Source: Owenia fusiformis
Lineage: Eukaryota > Annelida > Polychaeta > Sabellida > Oweniidae
Direction: 5' to 3'
Assembly: GCA_903813345.2 (NCBI GenBank)
Contig: CAIIXF020000011.1
Coordinates: forward strand, 27,706,166 to 27,770,165
Length of the DNA stretch: 64,000 bases
The notes beneath the pieces are model-generated. The model worked only from the letters and a program-made list of their open reading frames with translations, did not search any database and was not told the origin of the DNA. This document shows positions 27,901 through 39,900 of the stretch, in pieces (positions within the stretch are counted from its first letter, which is position 1; each line of letters starts with the position of its first letter). Position numbers and translations under genes: made by a program.

Positions 27901-30900
27901 GCCATTATAAACAGAATTCTGATGAGGACCCCGAGTTAATAAACAGGAAATTAAAAAAATTATTTCCTTAATGCTAATATGAGATAATGATATACAAAAC
28001 GGGGTGATTTTATTTCCCTATTAAAATATTAATTAGTTCACTTTATCTCTGTCTGACATCTAATTTGATATATACTCGAACAATGTCATGGTGATTCGTC
28101 TTATTTATTTGGCAATCAGACCTAATTAGAGCCATCCATATTGTCGTGATGAAGAAGAAAACAATCTGCAGTGTATTTGTACATATTGGTTCAGTCTTGG
28201 TGCAAAAACCACTATGCAGTCTGGAGGGGGTAAAGGGATGAAATAGAAGGTGTGGGGGGTAGTGCTCGTATGGGGTATAGGGGGGGGGTAAAGGTTGAAA
28301 GTAATATTGAAAGAGAATGTTGTTTTCTGGATCGATCAGGGGGTAGGGGTAGAGTTAGGGGTAGGGTATCCAGCTTTAAATCAAAACTTCATCATCATTT
28401 CTAGGGATAATTTGTGTATGCTGTCATAGAAACTGAAACAATATGTCATCGTGATGCCATTGGCAGATGTGAGACATCCAGTAGCTTGCATGTTCCTAGT
28501 ACAGGTTGTCCATGGGACACACTCTTCTATTATATTGTGATACATTGTAGTGTGACTGATACATACTCGATGAGACATCTGCTCATCTCAGAGACAATAG
28601 CACACAAAGAGCCACTGCCAGTTTAAATGACCACTAAATCATCCCCCATTCAAAAGTTTGATCATTGTGTAGATAAGCATACAGGTCAATCATTCATACC
28701 CACCTGTAGCTATATTCATATATCAGTACAGGTAAAGCATTGGTACATGTCTACGGTAGTCTTTGTTTTGAAATTCAACAGATGGGAAATACTGTCTCTA
28801 GCATATAGATTTGCACTTCAAGTTACCAAAAGTCAGATAGTCAAGAAAATCGAATCTAAATTTAGAAAATATTTTCGAAGATTGCAGAAACTGGAGTATC
28901 AAGGAAGGAGGAACGCGCTTTTGGAATAAAAAAAGCTGGTCATTTTAACCATCAATATAATTTGATTCAGTCGAGGAATGATTGCTTGGAGACAAAACAG
29001 CAGTTAAAAATCTGGAGAATTTATAAACTCGTAGCAAACAAAACTAAAAGACTATAAGAATTAAAGTCAGCAAGAGATAATCTTTTAACTTAACAAATGC
29101 CACTCGAGAAAACACTTTATTTAAAAAACAAACATTTTCTGAATTCCATTTGCACTATTAAAAATATGCTATAAATTTTATAACTGTAGATAGCTACCTA
29201 GGACTTCGTACCAAAGTATATTTGGCCTAACCATATGGACCTGAGGCATTCTGCATGTCAATGTAAACCGGAATGAATCAATCATGGCTAAAAACAAAAA
29301 TGTTATAAATTTTGTTGAAAATATTCAACAGTGTTTAATGTAGTGATTGGGAAAATCAAAAACTGAGAAAGCTTTTATTGATGCTTAGTTGTCACATTTG
29401 AAGCTGTTATCATCGCATGTTAAGAATTAATTTTGGGGCGTTCATCCTTAACATGCAACTAACTCCCCATGTACTGTGCGTGTAATATGTGTCACGGTTG
29501 GCAGATATACCTACTGGAGGCAATCTGATTAACTCATTATTTTAAGACAACTCGTGTTCATAAATGCAACATGTACATACATTTTAAGGACTAACATTTA
29601 AGAAGCAAGATGCTCAGATTCTAGTTTACATTTTTACAAAAAAATCACTAATGAGAAAATTACAAAAACATACTGGAGAGCATCTGGTTAGGAACCATAC
29701 CTGGGAACATACAGAGAAACCCCAGAGAGAATTTACAAAAAATTAACTAAAAGAAACAAAAGATGCTTCTGCAACAACATGGATCTCTTAACAAGGCTAA
29801 TTGAAGAGCCAATCATACTGTCTGCGCTCAGAGGTGTAAGAAACTTTTAAATTAGAAATATCGTAATTGGAAGCACTAATTCAAACATTTGTGAGAATCA
29901 TCATAGAACACTTGACATGTATATTTTAAATGCAGCATTGAATACAATATAGCGGCAAGGATATAAATAGGAAATGCAAATATTAAGATGCAGTCAAAAG
30001 TGGACCTGAATTCGATATACAAATAAACCAATTCCGAACTTTGACATTTCACTGAGAAAGAATTGAACTAGTGACATTTCAATTGAAAAGTTCAATCACG
30101 GAATTTTGTTTTCATTTGGTATGAAGGATAAATATTTAAAGTCTGAATTGTTTGACATTGAAACTTGATGGATGCCTTCTATGTTCTGTCAACCCTGTAT
30201 TATTGTGCAATCAAATAAACGACTAGACTAAGTTTAATTTAACGTGATGGGCTGAGAAAACAGACTTAAAGCTGGAGAGGAAGCAGTCGAAGCAAGATAT
30301 GGATATATGTTTTGTTAACTCAGAAAGTTTTTGCATAAAGGTTCCTGAATTGCATCACATCGTAATTTAATAACAAATGATTGTTCATTTCAAATGGGAA
30401 AAAGGAGTGTTGTAACAATGCCTGAAGGATTTTCTAATCAAGCAATAACCGCAAGCATTCATCGTTAACTGATAATAACATTATTTCATATTTCGTAGAA
30501 CACTATATGAATTATAGTAATTTTAATTAAACTCTAATTCCCAAAAGGAATTTTTAGTATATTGCACAACAGAATTTTATGATTGTAATACCATCAAAGT
30601 GAAGGCTGATCTCATTAAGGACTTCAATGTTAATGACATTAATGACTCAATTAATAAAAAATAGTAAATTTGGTTAAAACTCTTACCACATGAAGGTTTA
30701 ATTTTTGCTAACTTAACCAGATGGGCACTACTTTGAATACCTTAAGTTAAGGTATATGACGGAAGTACACACATGTTTGTTGAATCATAGCAAACTAAGC
30801 CTATTTGAATAAGCCTTATAGGCTGAGAGCACCGTAGTTTGAGCAAGAGCTTATATTTGATATAGACCATTTTCAATGGGACCTTTAACTTGCCTACTCC

Positions 30901-33900
30901 TATGAAGTGTGGTTTAAACTATGAATGTTTTGGAATGCTGATTTGTTTAAAGGACTCAGAGAGTACACAAAAAAGACATGAATAGGCAAACGGAACTAAA
31001 CTAGCGTGAATATAGCAATGGTATTTTTATATGATGGGAACTCAATTTAAACAGGATTTACATATCACTTAAATAAGGTTGACAGTGAGAGATAAGATCG
31101 TAGTAAAAGTAATGGAAACCCCACAGTTATTGCCAATGATAAACTAGCTTCCCTAATAAACTAGACGTGGGAGTTGAACCAAATTATTTAACATGACACA
31201 ACGAGCTATCAGAAGACGTGAGATACAGAAGTACCACGAAGGATTATCATACAGTAAATCTCTCCCGTATATCAAGCTCTACGCTTTAAAGCGTCCTGCA
31301 GTATTCCCTGAATGGATTAACAATCAAGCGGTTGCATTGAAAAGGCCGGGTTCTACACCAAATATCAACCAAGGAGACTTTCTAGATGCCTACATGAACG
31401 GGGTCACTCCGACCAAAAGTGATAAGTACATCATAGAAAAAATTAACTCAGATTATTTTAACAGCTCTTCTCCTGATAAGAAATATTTTGTGAAAAAAAT
31501 CGAGGAGAATGGACGTGTGAGAGGTCGACGTGACACAAGATTGAAACGCTCACTTAGTGAACTCGATCTGGATACAAAGAATAACAATCATTTGGATTTA
31601 CCAGTTTTAAAGGATCTCCCTAAACCTAATGGTGTAATCAAAATGGAATCTAATAAGCAAAGAAGTGCTAATGTTGTTGAGGAAGATGACCATGAATTGA
31701 TGTTTGTTGAAGGAAAAGGATTTGTAAAACAATTAAAACATCCAACTCCAAATGGAAATGTTAAAAATACAAGAGAGTTGAAATCTGACACTGAACTAAT
31801 GGAAGATGATTTTGTGACATTCCACGAACATTCTGTATTAAATGACTCTTTGAATGGTAACACTGGAGAGATTCAAAAGGACATGACGCAAAGCAATGAT
31901 AATAAAAATCAACAAAATGGTGGACTCCATATAAGCAACACTTCAAATCTTAACAAAAGGATATCTCAGAATAACACAAATGACCTCAAACCAAATTCAT
32001 ATCAAAATGGGTCAGTTGTAATAAAGGACAATGACACTGTTGAAGGTGAAGATGATCCAAAAATATACCCAAGTGTGTTAAGCATAACCACAACAGCCGC
32101 AGACTCACAAACAAGTCAGGGAGATCTCAGAAATAGACTTATGAAATATTTCGGTGATTTAACCAAAAAGAGTAAAATGAGTCGGACAAAAGGACGGAAA
32201 CCGAGTGTTGAAATCAAGTGCAATGTTAATATTAAACCCTCCAGCAATGGAAGTGTTGTTATAAATTCAAGTAAAACAACTGATGCAATTAACTGTACCT
32301 CACCTTTACAAGGCAATGAATCTGTATCACTTAATACCAGCACAGATGAGAATGAGAACTTGAATGAATCTACTGCCAGTGACGATGCTAGTGTTGGTGT
32401 TGTCAGTCCTTGTGATGTCATAATAGAATTACCAGGATTAAAACGAAGTAGAAGTAGTGATAGTGTATTAGATAAAACACAGAGGGATAAACCACAGAGG
32501 TTCAGTGACTATTTCAAACCAATCAAAATTCACCAAAAATTCACATCAAAGCCACCGAGAAATCTCGCTCATATAGCTGCGTTAGAATATCAGAATATCC
32601 CTCTGGATGTGGATAATGATGTGAATAATAGAAAACAGAAAGCAAACAAACGCCTGTCCGGATTATTTAACATGGATAGACCAAAGGAGGAACCCGCTCC
32701 AGTGGACCCAGCCATTGGGGAGGTTAGGGAACTCAGAATTGAGAGTGATGAGGACATTAACAAAAAGGCAAAGTCAAAGAAGAATTCTCAGGATGCCGTT
32801 CCTGTACAAGCATTGAGGAAGTTACGAAAACAAAAAAGCGTAGATGATGCCACCAAAAATTCTGTCTCAACACCCAATGTTCTCGATGAAACATTTAATA
32901 AGTTTAAGCAGCATAGTTATTTCCAGCAGATTCCAAAAGACACTAAAAAGGATAAATACAGTTCTAAATCAGTCCCTAAAAATTTAGGGCAGATATTTAA
33001 ATCTCCAAAGAGTGAACGAAAGGATATAAAGAGAGAAAAGGAAAAAGAGAAAAAGAATGACAAGAAAAATAGAGGACGTCGGAAAACGATCTTAAACCCA
33101 ATCTTTTTTTCATCCAATAAATCGCCACCACCCAAACCAAAGAAGGTCCGATCAACATCCGCTGATAGAATGGCATCATACAGGATATTGCGGGATGACT
33201 GTAAAGACAAACCAGTCTCAATTTCCTTTCTTTCTGACTCTGGTATTACATCACCAAAAGCGAGGTTGGTATTATTGTCATAATATAGAAAGTTTTGTCT
33301 GACTTAAAAAGAATATCCAGTTTTTCAAAAAAGGGAATGAATTTTAAAAAGGTTCATGATTGAAAATAGTTGCTTTACCAGACACACAGTTATAATTCTA
33401 AATAACGCCTAGAGAGATGGGAGGGGGTTACCTTATATATATGTTATATGGCAAAGCTTAAAAAATATCACACATAAAAACAATAGCTCTAGAAATCAGC
33501 CAATATGATGAGTCATAATCTGATAATTTCATATAAAAGTTCAGCCCGACATACATCAAAAATATATAAATTTTATCTTGCATAATTGAATATATTGGAA
33601 ATTCATGTCGACTGCAGCTGGTGATATTGTATTTATTGTGTCAGTTTTAGTGTAGAATATATAAAAGATATAAAGCTACACAAGCAGGCACATTGTACGA
33701 AGCATTTAACATACTGATATATTCTGTGGTTGCTTTGTGATGTTATATTCGGTTAGAAACATGACTGTCTTTCACTCTAACATTTAACTTGTTACAGTCA
33801 TCATGGGTGTAGGCAGTCGAGGCAGCAAAATTTGCCTCTCTTAATCAGCTTTCTTTCCTCGCATAATTTGAGATCCTGGCTACGCCCCTGGTCATTCTAT

Positions 33901-36900
33901 ACTTTACCCTGCTAACAAATTTGTTCCCTAAGCACATGTCAACAGTAAGCACCTATATACTCTGATAAAGAGTATCTGTAAGTTGAAAAGGGGTGCTAGA
34001 TGTTACTTTTTTGCTTTCTGAATATCGCCCTTTGTATTTTACATATGTATGAGTACAAGATGTTTAAAGTGTGGATGGACCCCCCCCCTTCCCCCACACA
34101 CACACACACATCTGCCTTGTAATGAAACACCAGTTGAAAAGGATTCACATGTTTTAAATAATATGAATGTGTCACCATTGTTGACGCATAGTACATATAT
34201 GTAGTCTACATTCCTAACAATGGGACATCATAGTACATGCTGGATTATCTCCAACTAAACTGAATAATGCTTTATTGCTCATCAAATAAATACATGTAAT
34301 GTAGCGTATAATACGTTGTTAGCCCTTTATATTGTTACTGAATTTTTTGTCATGTGAAGTTTGTGTTAAGATTTTCATTTTCAAATACTGCATATACTAG
34401 TATACATTCAGTTTATGAAACTAAGCAAATAAACCTGAAAATGGCAGAGAACTGAACATTTGCCGATGAAATAACAAATAAACTGCATGAAATATGGGTT
34501 CTTTCTATATATGTACATGTACATGTATAACTCTCTTTCAATTGTTGTATATAGTGATTATTCATGAACATAATTTCAGTTATCACTATATTGGTAATAA
34601 AAAATGAGATATGGGGAAAGTGATAATTAATCAAGTCTCATTCTTGATCAATGGATTCTGTATATTCCAATATTAAAATTTTTTCTTGATCAACAGTTAT
34701 AATTTGAGGTTAAGTCCAATATACAAACACCTACATATAACTGAATACTGTTTTTTTGCTATGATATTTCTTTCACAAGTTATAGCACATGCTGACACAT
34801 TTTCTTCAATTTAGTATAACATTGAGCAATATGAAAAGAAAAACACATTTAAACTTTACAGTTCAAAAACTGAACCTTTCGAAATAGAACGCATTGTTTA
34901 AATGCCATTTTAATTTATAGTGCCGGTATTTCCCATGGCAATATATAGTCTCAATACAGACTTTTGATGTCGAATGAATAGCTTGGTTTTTAAGGTTGTT
35001 TGATAGCCTATATATGGTTGAATGTGATGTACACGGCACAGTTAAATAGTTGTATTAAATTCCAGTTTTAAATAAGGGCTACTGGTTCATGGAGTCAAAG
35101 TTTAATAAAACATCCCCTTAAAACATTTTCAAAGAGGAATGCAATTTCGATTCATGACAAGAATCATATTGCACTTTTTCAACATCTCAGAAATATTGAA
35201 TTTTAACTCCATAATAGATATTTTGGGTTTTTAAAAGAAGTAAGCATCTATTCCAAAATTATTGATTTATTTAGTATTCAATTCTCTAAATAAACATATA
35301 AGTGTCAAATACTGCCACTACGTCCCCAATAATGATTGTAATCACAGAATTTTGATGATTCGTGGATTTATCTTTTGTATAGGTTACCCACATTTGCCCA
35401 GGGTAAAGCTCTTTAAGTTGACCAGACACCAGTGGCATTTCCTTCAATGTTTGGATAATGTCTTATAAGGACAATGCCTGACCTCTCTCTCTAAAAGCAC
35501 CTTGTTGAAATAATTGTGTTCAAGTATTTTTAATAGGTCTAGCCTCTTAAATTGTATGTTAAATGTCTAATGTTAGCAGAGGCCAATAATTCTTTAAGCC
35601 TAGGCCCTTCACAATTTATGTACTGTATACATATGAATTCATTTTGCATATTAAGAAGTGTATTTCCATTTTAAAATGTCGTTTTGTGTACTTAACAATG
35701 CAAATGTATTTATTTTGTATTTAATTGATAATTCTGTATAAAATTAATGTATATTCAAGCAATTATATAATAACATCCACTTTCATGTAGATATCTAACT
35801 TTCTAACCAGGTGTAGACAAATTGACAAAATAATATGTATTTTTCCTATTAGGAATAACATAACATTTACATTTATAGCTGTATTACCAGGTGTAGGTTC
35901 TCTAATTTAATAATGTTCTGTATTTTCAGTGCTTATGCTCCCAGAACAGTGGTTTTACAGAAAGGCAAGAATGGCTTTGGATTTGTACTGAGGGGAGCAA
36001 AATGTAAGTTTATCAGACTTGAATACTCTTCTCCCATCTATATGTTCTATATAGATTTAATTTAGAGTAAGGGAATTCAACTGATGTTCTGTTCTATAGG
36101 GTTCGGTTTTTGTTTTGAAATGTTACCATTTGTGCACTCCTCATTGCCTATGTTACTGTAAAGGAAGATGCTTCTTGATGTTTTACCAATCCTTTTTTAA
36201 ATGAAATAGTAATTAAACTCTACTTGTGTGTGTATAAAGCTGTTAAAATAATGATGGCAAAAAGCTCCATGAAAAGTGTAAAATCAGAGACTCATAAATT
36301 GGTGTGCTTAGAATGACATGATAGAGAAATTTAAAATTTGATAACATAATTTGACATTTAACCCAATAAACATATTTCCAGCCAAAGACCCATCAACAAG
36401 GATACTAGACTTCCAGCCAACCACAGACTACCCGGCCTTACAGTACCTTGACCGTGTTGACCCTGGAGGTATGGCGGAGAAAGCTGGTCTACAGGCTGGG
36501 GATTTCCTACTGGAGGTAAGCCAGAAGACTATTGGATTATTGTGCTGAAAAATGAATATCTTTAATTCTTTCAATTGACATTTGGTTTTTCAGCCCCATA
36601 GACTTCGCGCAAACCCTGTACATCTGAACACTGTGTAGACCGAACACCTCCATCCCAATATGAACACTTTCTCAGTCCCAATTATATATATAACATTGAA
36701 ATTTGAACACCTACAGTTGATTTTTATGTCACCAGCGAGTTATTGCCATCTTTTTTGCGGCATCACCATCTGGAACAAATGAACTCACTTTTATAATTAT
36801 CCCATCGAACGAAGTTCGGAGGGATATAGGGAACGCCTCCGTCCGTCCGTCCGTACGTACGTCCGTACGTACGTCCGTACGTACGTCCGTCCGTCCGTCC

Positions 36901-39900
36901 GTCCGTCCGTCTGTCCGTCCGTCCGGGCAATAACTCAAATACCGTTGGCCCGATTTTGTTCATATTTTGTACACATATACCCTATGGGGGTAGAAGTTCT
37001 GCTCGAAAGCCGATTTTCAAAATGGCCGCTCATTTCAAAATGGCGGCCATTTTAGTGCCGATTTTACAGTAATTTAGGTGTAATATGTAAAACTGTAAAA
37101 GCAATATGTTTTAAATGTAAAAAAATTATAAAGGACATTAATAATGCTACAAATGAAGATATTAAAGAAGCACATGGCAGCCATCTTGAAAAATGGCGGC
37201 CTTTACTCGTCATTTTACGATTTTTGCTTTAACTCAAAAAATAGTGGAGCGATTTTGTTCATATTTGGTATGTGAATACTATAAGCATTGCACACTGTCT
37301 AAAGACACTTTTGGTAGAAGGCGGCCATTTTTCAAAATGGCCGCCATTTTAACATATTTTACTATAACTCAAAAAGTAGTGGAGCGATTTTGTTCATATT
37401 TGGTATGTGAATACTATAAGCATGGCACACTGTCCTATGACACTTTTGGTAGAAGGCGGCCATTTTGAAAAAAAATTGAAAAATGGCTGCCATTTTAACG
37501 TATTTTACTATAACTCGAAAAGTAGTGGAGCGATTTTGTTCATATTTGGTATGTGAATACTTTAAGCATGGCACACTGTCTTATGACACTTTTGGTAGAA
37601 GGCGGCCATTTTGAAAATTTTTTTGAAAAATGGCGGCCATTTTAATGTATTTTACTATAACTCGAAAAGTAGTGGAGTGATTTTGTTCATATTTGGTATG
37701 TGAATACTATAAGCATGGCACACTGTCTATTTCTAATGACACTTTTGGTAGACAGTGGCCATTTTGAAAAATGGCCGCCATTTTAACGTATTTTACTATA
37801 ACTCGAAAAGTAGTGGAGCGATTTTGTTCATATTTGATATGTGAATACTTTAAGCATGGCACATTGTCTAATAAAACTTTGGGGAGTAGTCGGCCATTTT
37901 GAAAAATGGCCACCATTTTTATGTGTGTTATTTTACAAGTACGTCTGTGATTTTTCAAAAATTTTAGAGGTGGCTACTTAAAAGCATATTATTTCTTCTG
38001 ATGACAACTTGGCTAGTGAGCAACCATTTTGAAAGTGGTGGCCTTTCTGGTGTGTTGTTTTATGATATTTGTTATTCGTTTGTAAAAATGCCAGCCATTT
38101 CTGTTCGATGGGATTCGCTACGCTTTGGCGTTGCCGTTGTTCTGGTTACAACCAGGCAATTCTTTGTTTGTATTTTAGAATATAAAAAAGATTTGTGGAT
38201 TATACTCAGCTTTTCACTACTATGTTTCTAGATTAATGGTGAGAATGTGATCAGCGCAACACATGAGCATACCGTGAGGCTGATTATGAGATCGGATGAT
38301 ACGCTAGCTTTGAGAGTTGTCACGGTGGAGAACCCATTTCGTAGTGACCGTGAGAGCAGCCTGGATAGCCGCGATAGTAGTGTCACAGGGAGCATATCCG
38401 GGAGCATATCAGGCTCGGCTACCCTAGAGAGACCACAAAAAAACAGAGGTAGGCATCAGTTGAATGAAACCAAAAACTATTGTAGACTGAGACTGGAATT
38501 ATTTAAGCGGCTCTTGCGTCTACAAATAACAACCAAACTTAGGATGATCTAGTTATTACGATATGTAAATAAGGGTGAAAAATAAGGTATAAGGTGGCTG
38601 GTTATTTGCATTGTGTGTGAATTACTGTAGTTATAACTGTGATGGGTACTATGGAGATATTGCATGTTGCTATGGTTTCTATTCCAGCGCCAATGCCACC
38701 TATACGTAGTACGGGTACTAAACTGTCTGCTGGTCGGGCACGTGCCAAATCTATGGTAGATGGCCTAACAGCGTTAGGTAGGTTCATATACCACCTCTAT
38801 TCCTCTGCATGTGATTCAAAACATGGTGTTATTGCATGGATAATAGAGAAAAGAGAGGAATGAGCAATCAAAACATATACCAGGATGGATGTTATATATG
38901 ATGTAGTTAAAGATTATATAATCTGTGCATGATTAGTGGGATTTTGGTTTGAAAGACCATTATTAGCTAAGTTAGGGTTAAACATGTTTATGGAGAGATA
39001 TTTCTTCCTCACGTGTTTCTAAACATTTTATTAAATCTTGTAGAAAATGGGAATTGGATATGATAACTAACTCATTGTTTTTTCTATTTCAGAGACACTA
39101 GAAAGCCTCGACAAGACCTTAGATGAATATGCCTCATCTGAGGCAAACTCTGCGACAAGCTCTTCAGAATCAGATGCCAAAACAGCATCCATACGCAGAC
39201 GTAACCCGCATCTGAGAGTGTCAACTGTAGAACTTCAAGACATTTTCGCACGTCAAGATGGTGCATATCCAATACCAGCTGAAAACCCCAAAGTTCCAAA
39301 AATGAAACCTTCCGAGGTTAAGGCACGTAATGCTCGTAAGAAAAGCAATGGTATTATAAATGGGAGTTTGACACGCTCAAAGAGTAGCAGTACACCTAAT
39401 TTAGTTGAGAATGGTACAATGAGTCTCAGTAGGAACTTTAGCCAGGAACGGCTGGATTATGACGCTTATGCCGATATTGCCCCATATGCAACACCCCAGT
39501 TGCATCGACAGATGCCCCCTAGGGGTCCCCCACAGGAAGACTCAGGGGTGTCTATGGGTTCTCATCATGACCCTAGTGATGTTCAAGGCCAAGGTGCCCA
39601 TGGTGGTGCGGACTTTAATAATCAGATCCATATTGCTAAATATGCCATGGTATCTGGTGACGGCAGTAAACAACACAGACGTCAAACTTCTAATAGTTCA
39701 ACAGATTCTGGGGTGCCGTCTCTGCCCCCTGCTGATGGTGACTACCCCCCTCCCCCAAGTTTTGCCCCTGCTCTGGGTATGGTGATCCCAGCACCCCCTG
39801 AACACCCCCCACCCTTACCGCCACCAACAAAACCCAAGGGGGAAGTGGTAAAAATCACAACCAAGGACCAACATAATATTTATGCAAATGTGTCAGCTGA

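Noticed and set aside
28627-28929. 100-codon ORF in Shank intron 13
   Set aside because: It follows directly on another short frame, has no domain, no upstream signal and no phase-fitting donor that I could support.
29680-29760. HTEKPQ-like zinc-finger linker in one frame
   Set aside because: No Cys/His spacing around it; chance similarity in intron.
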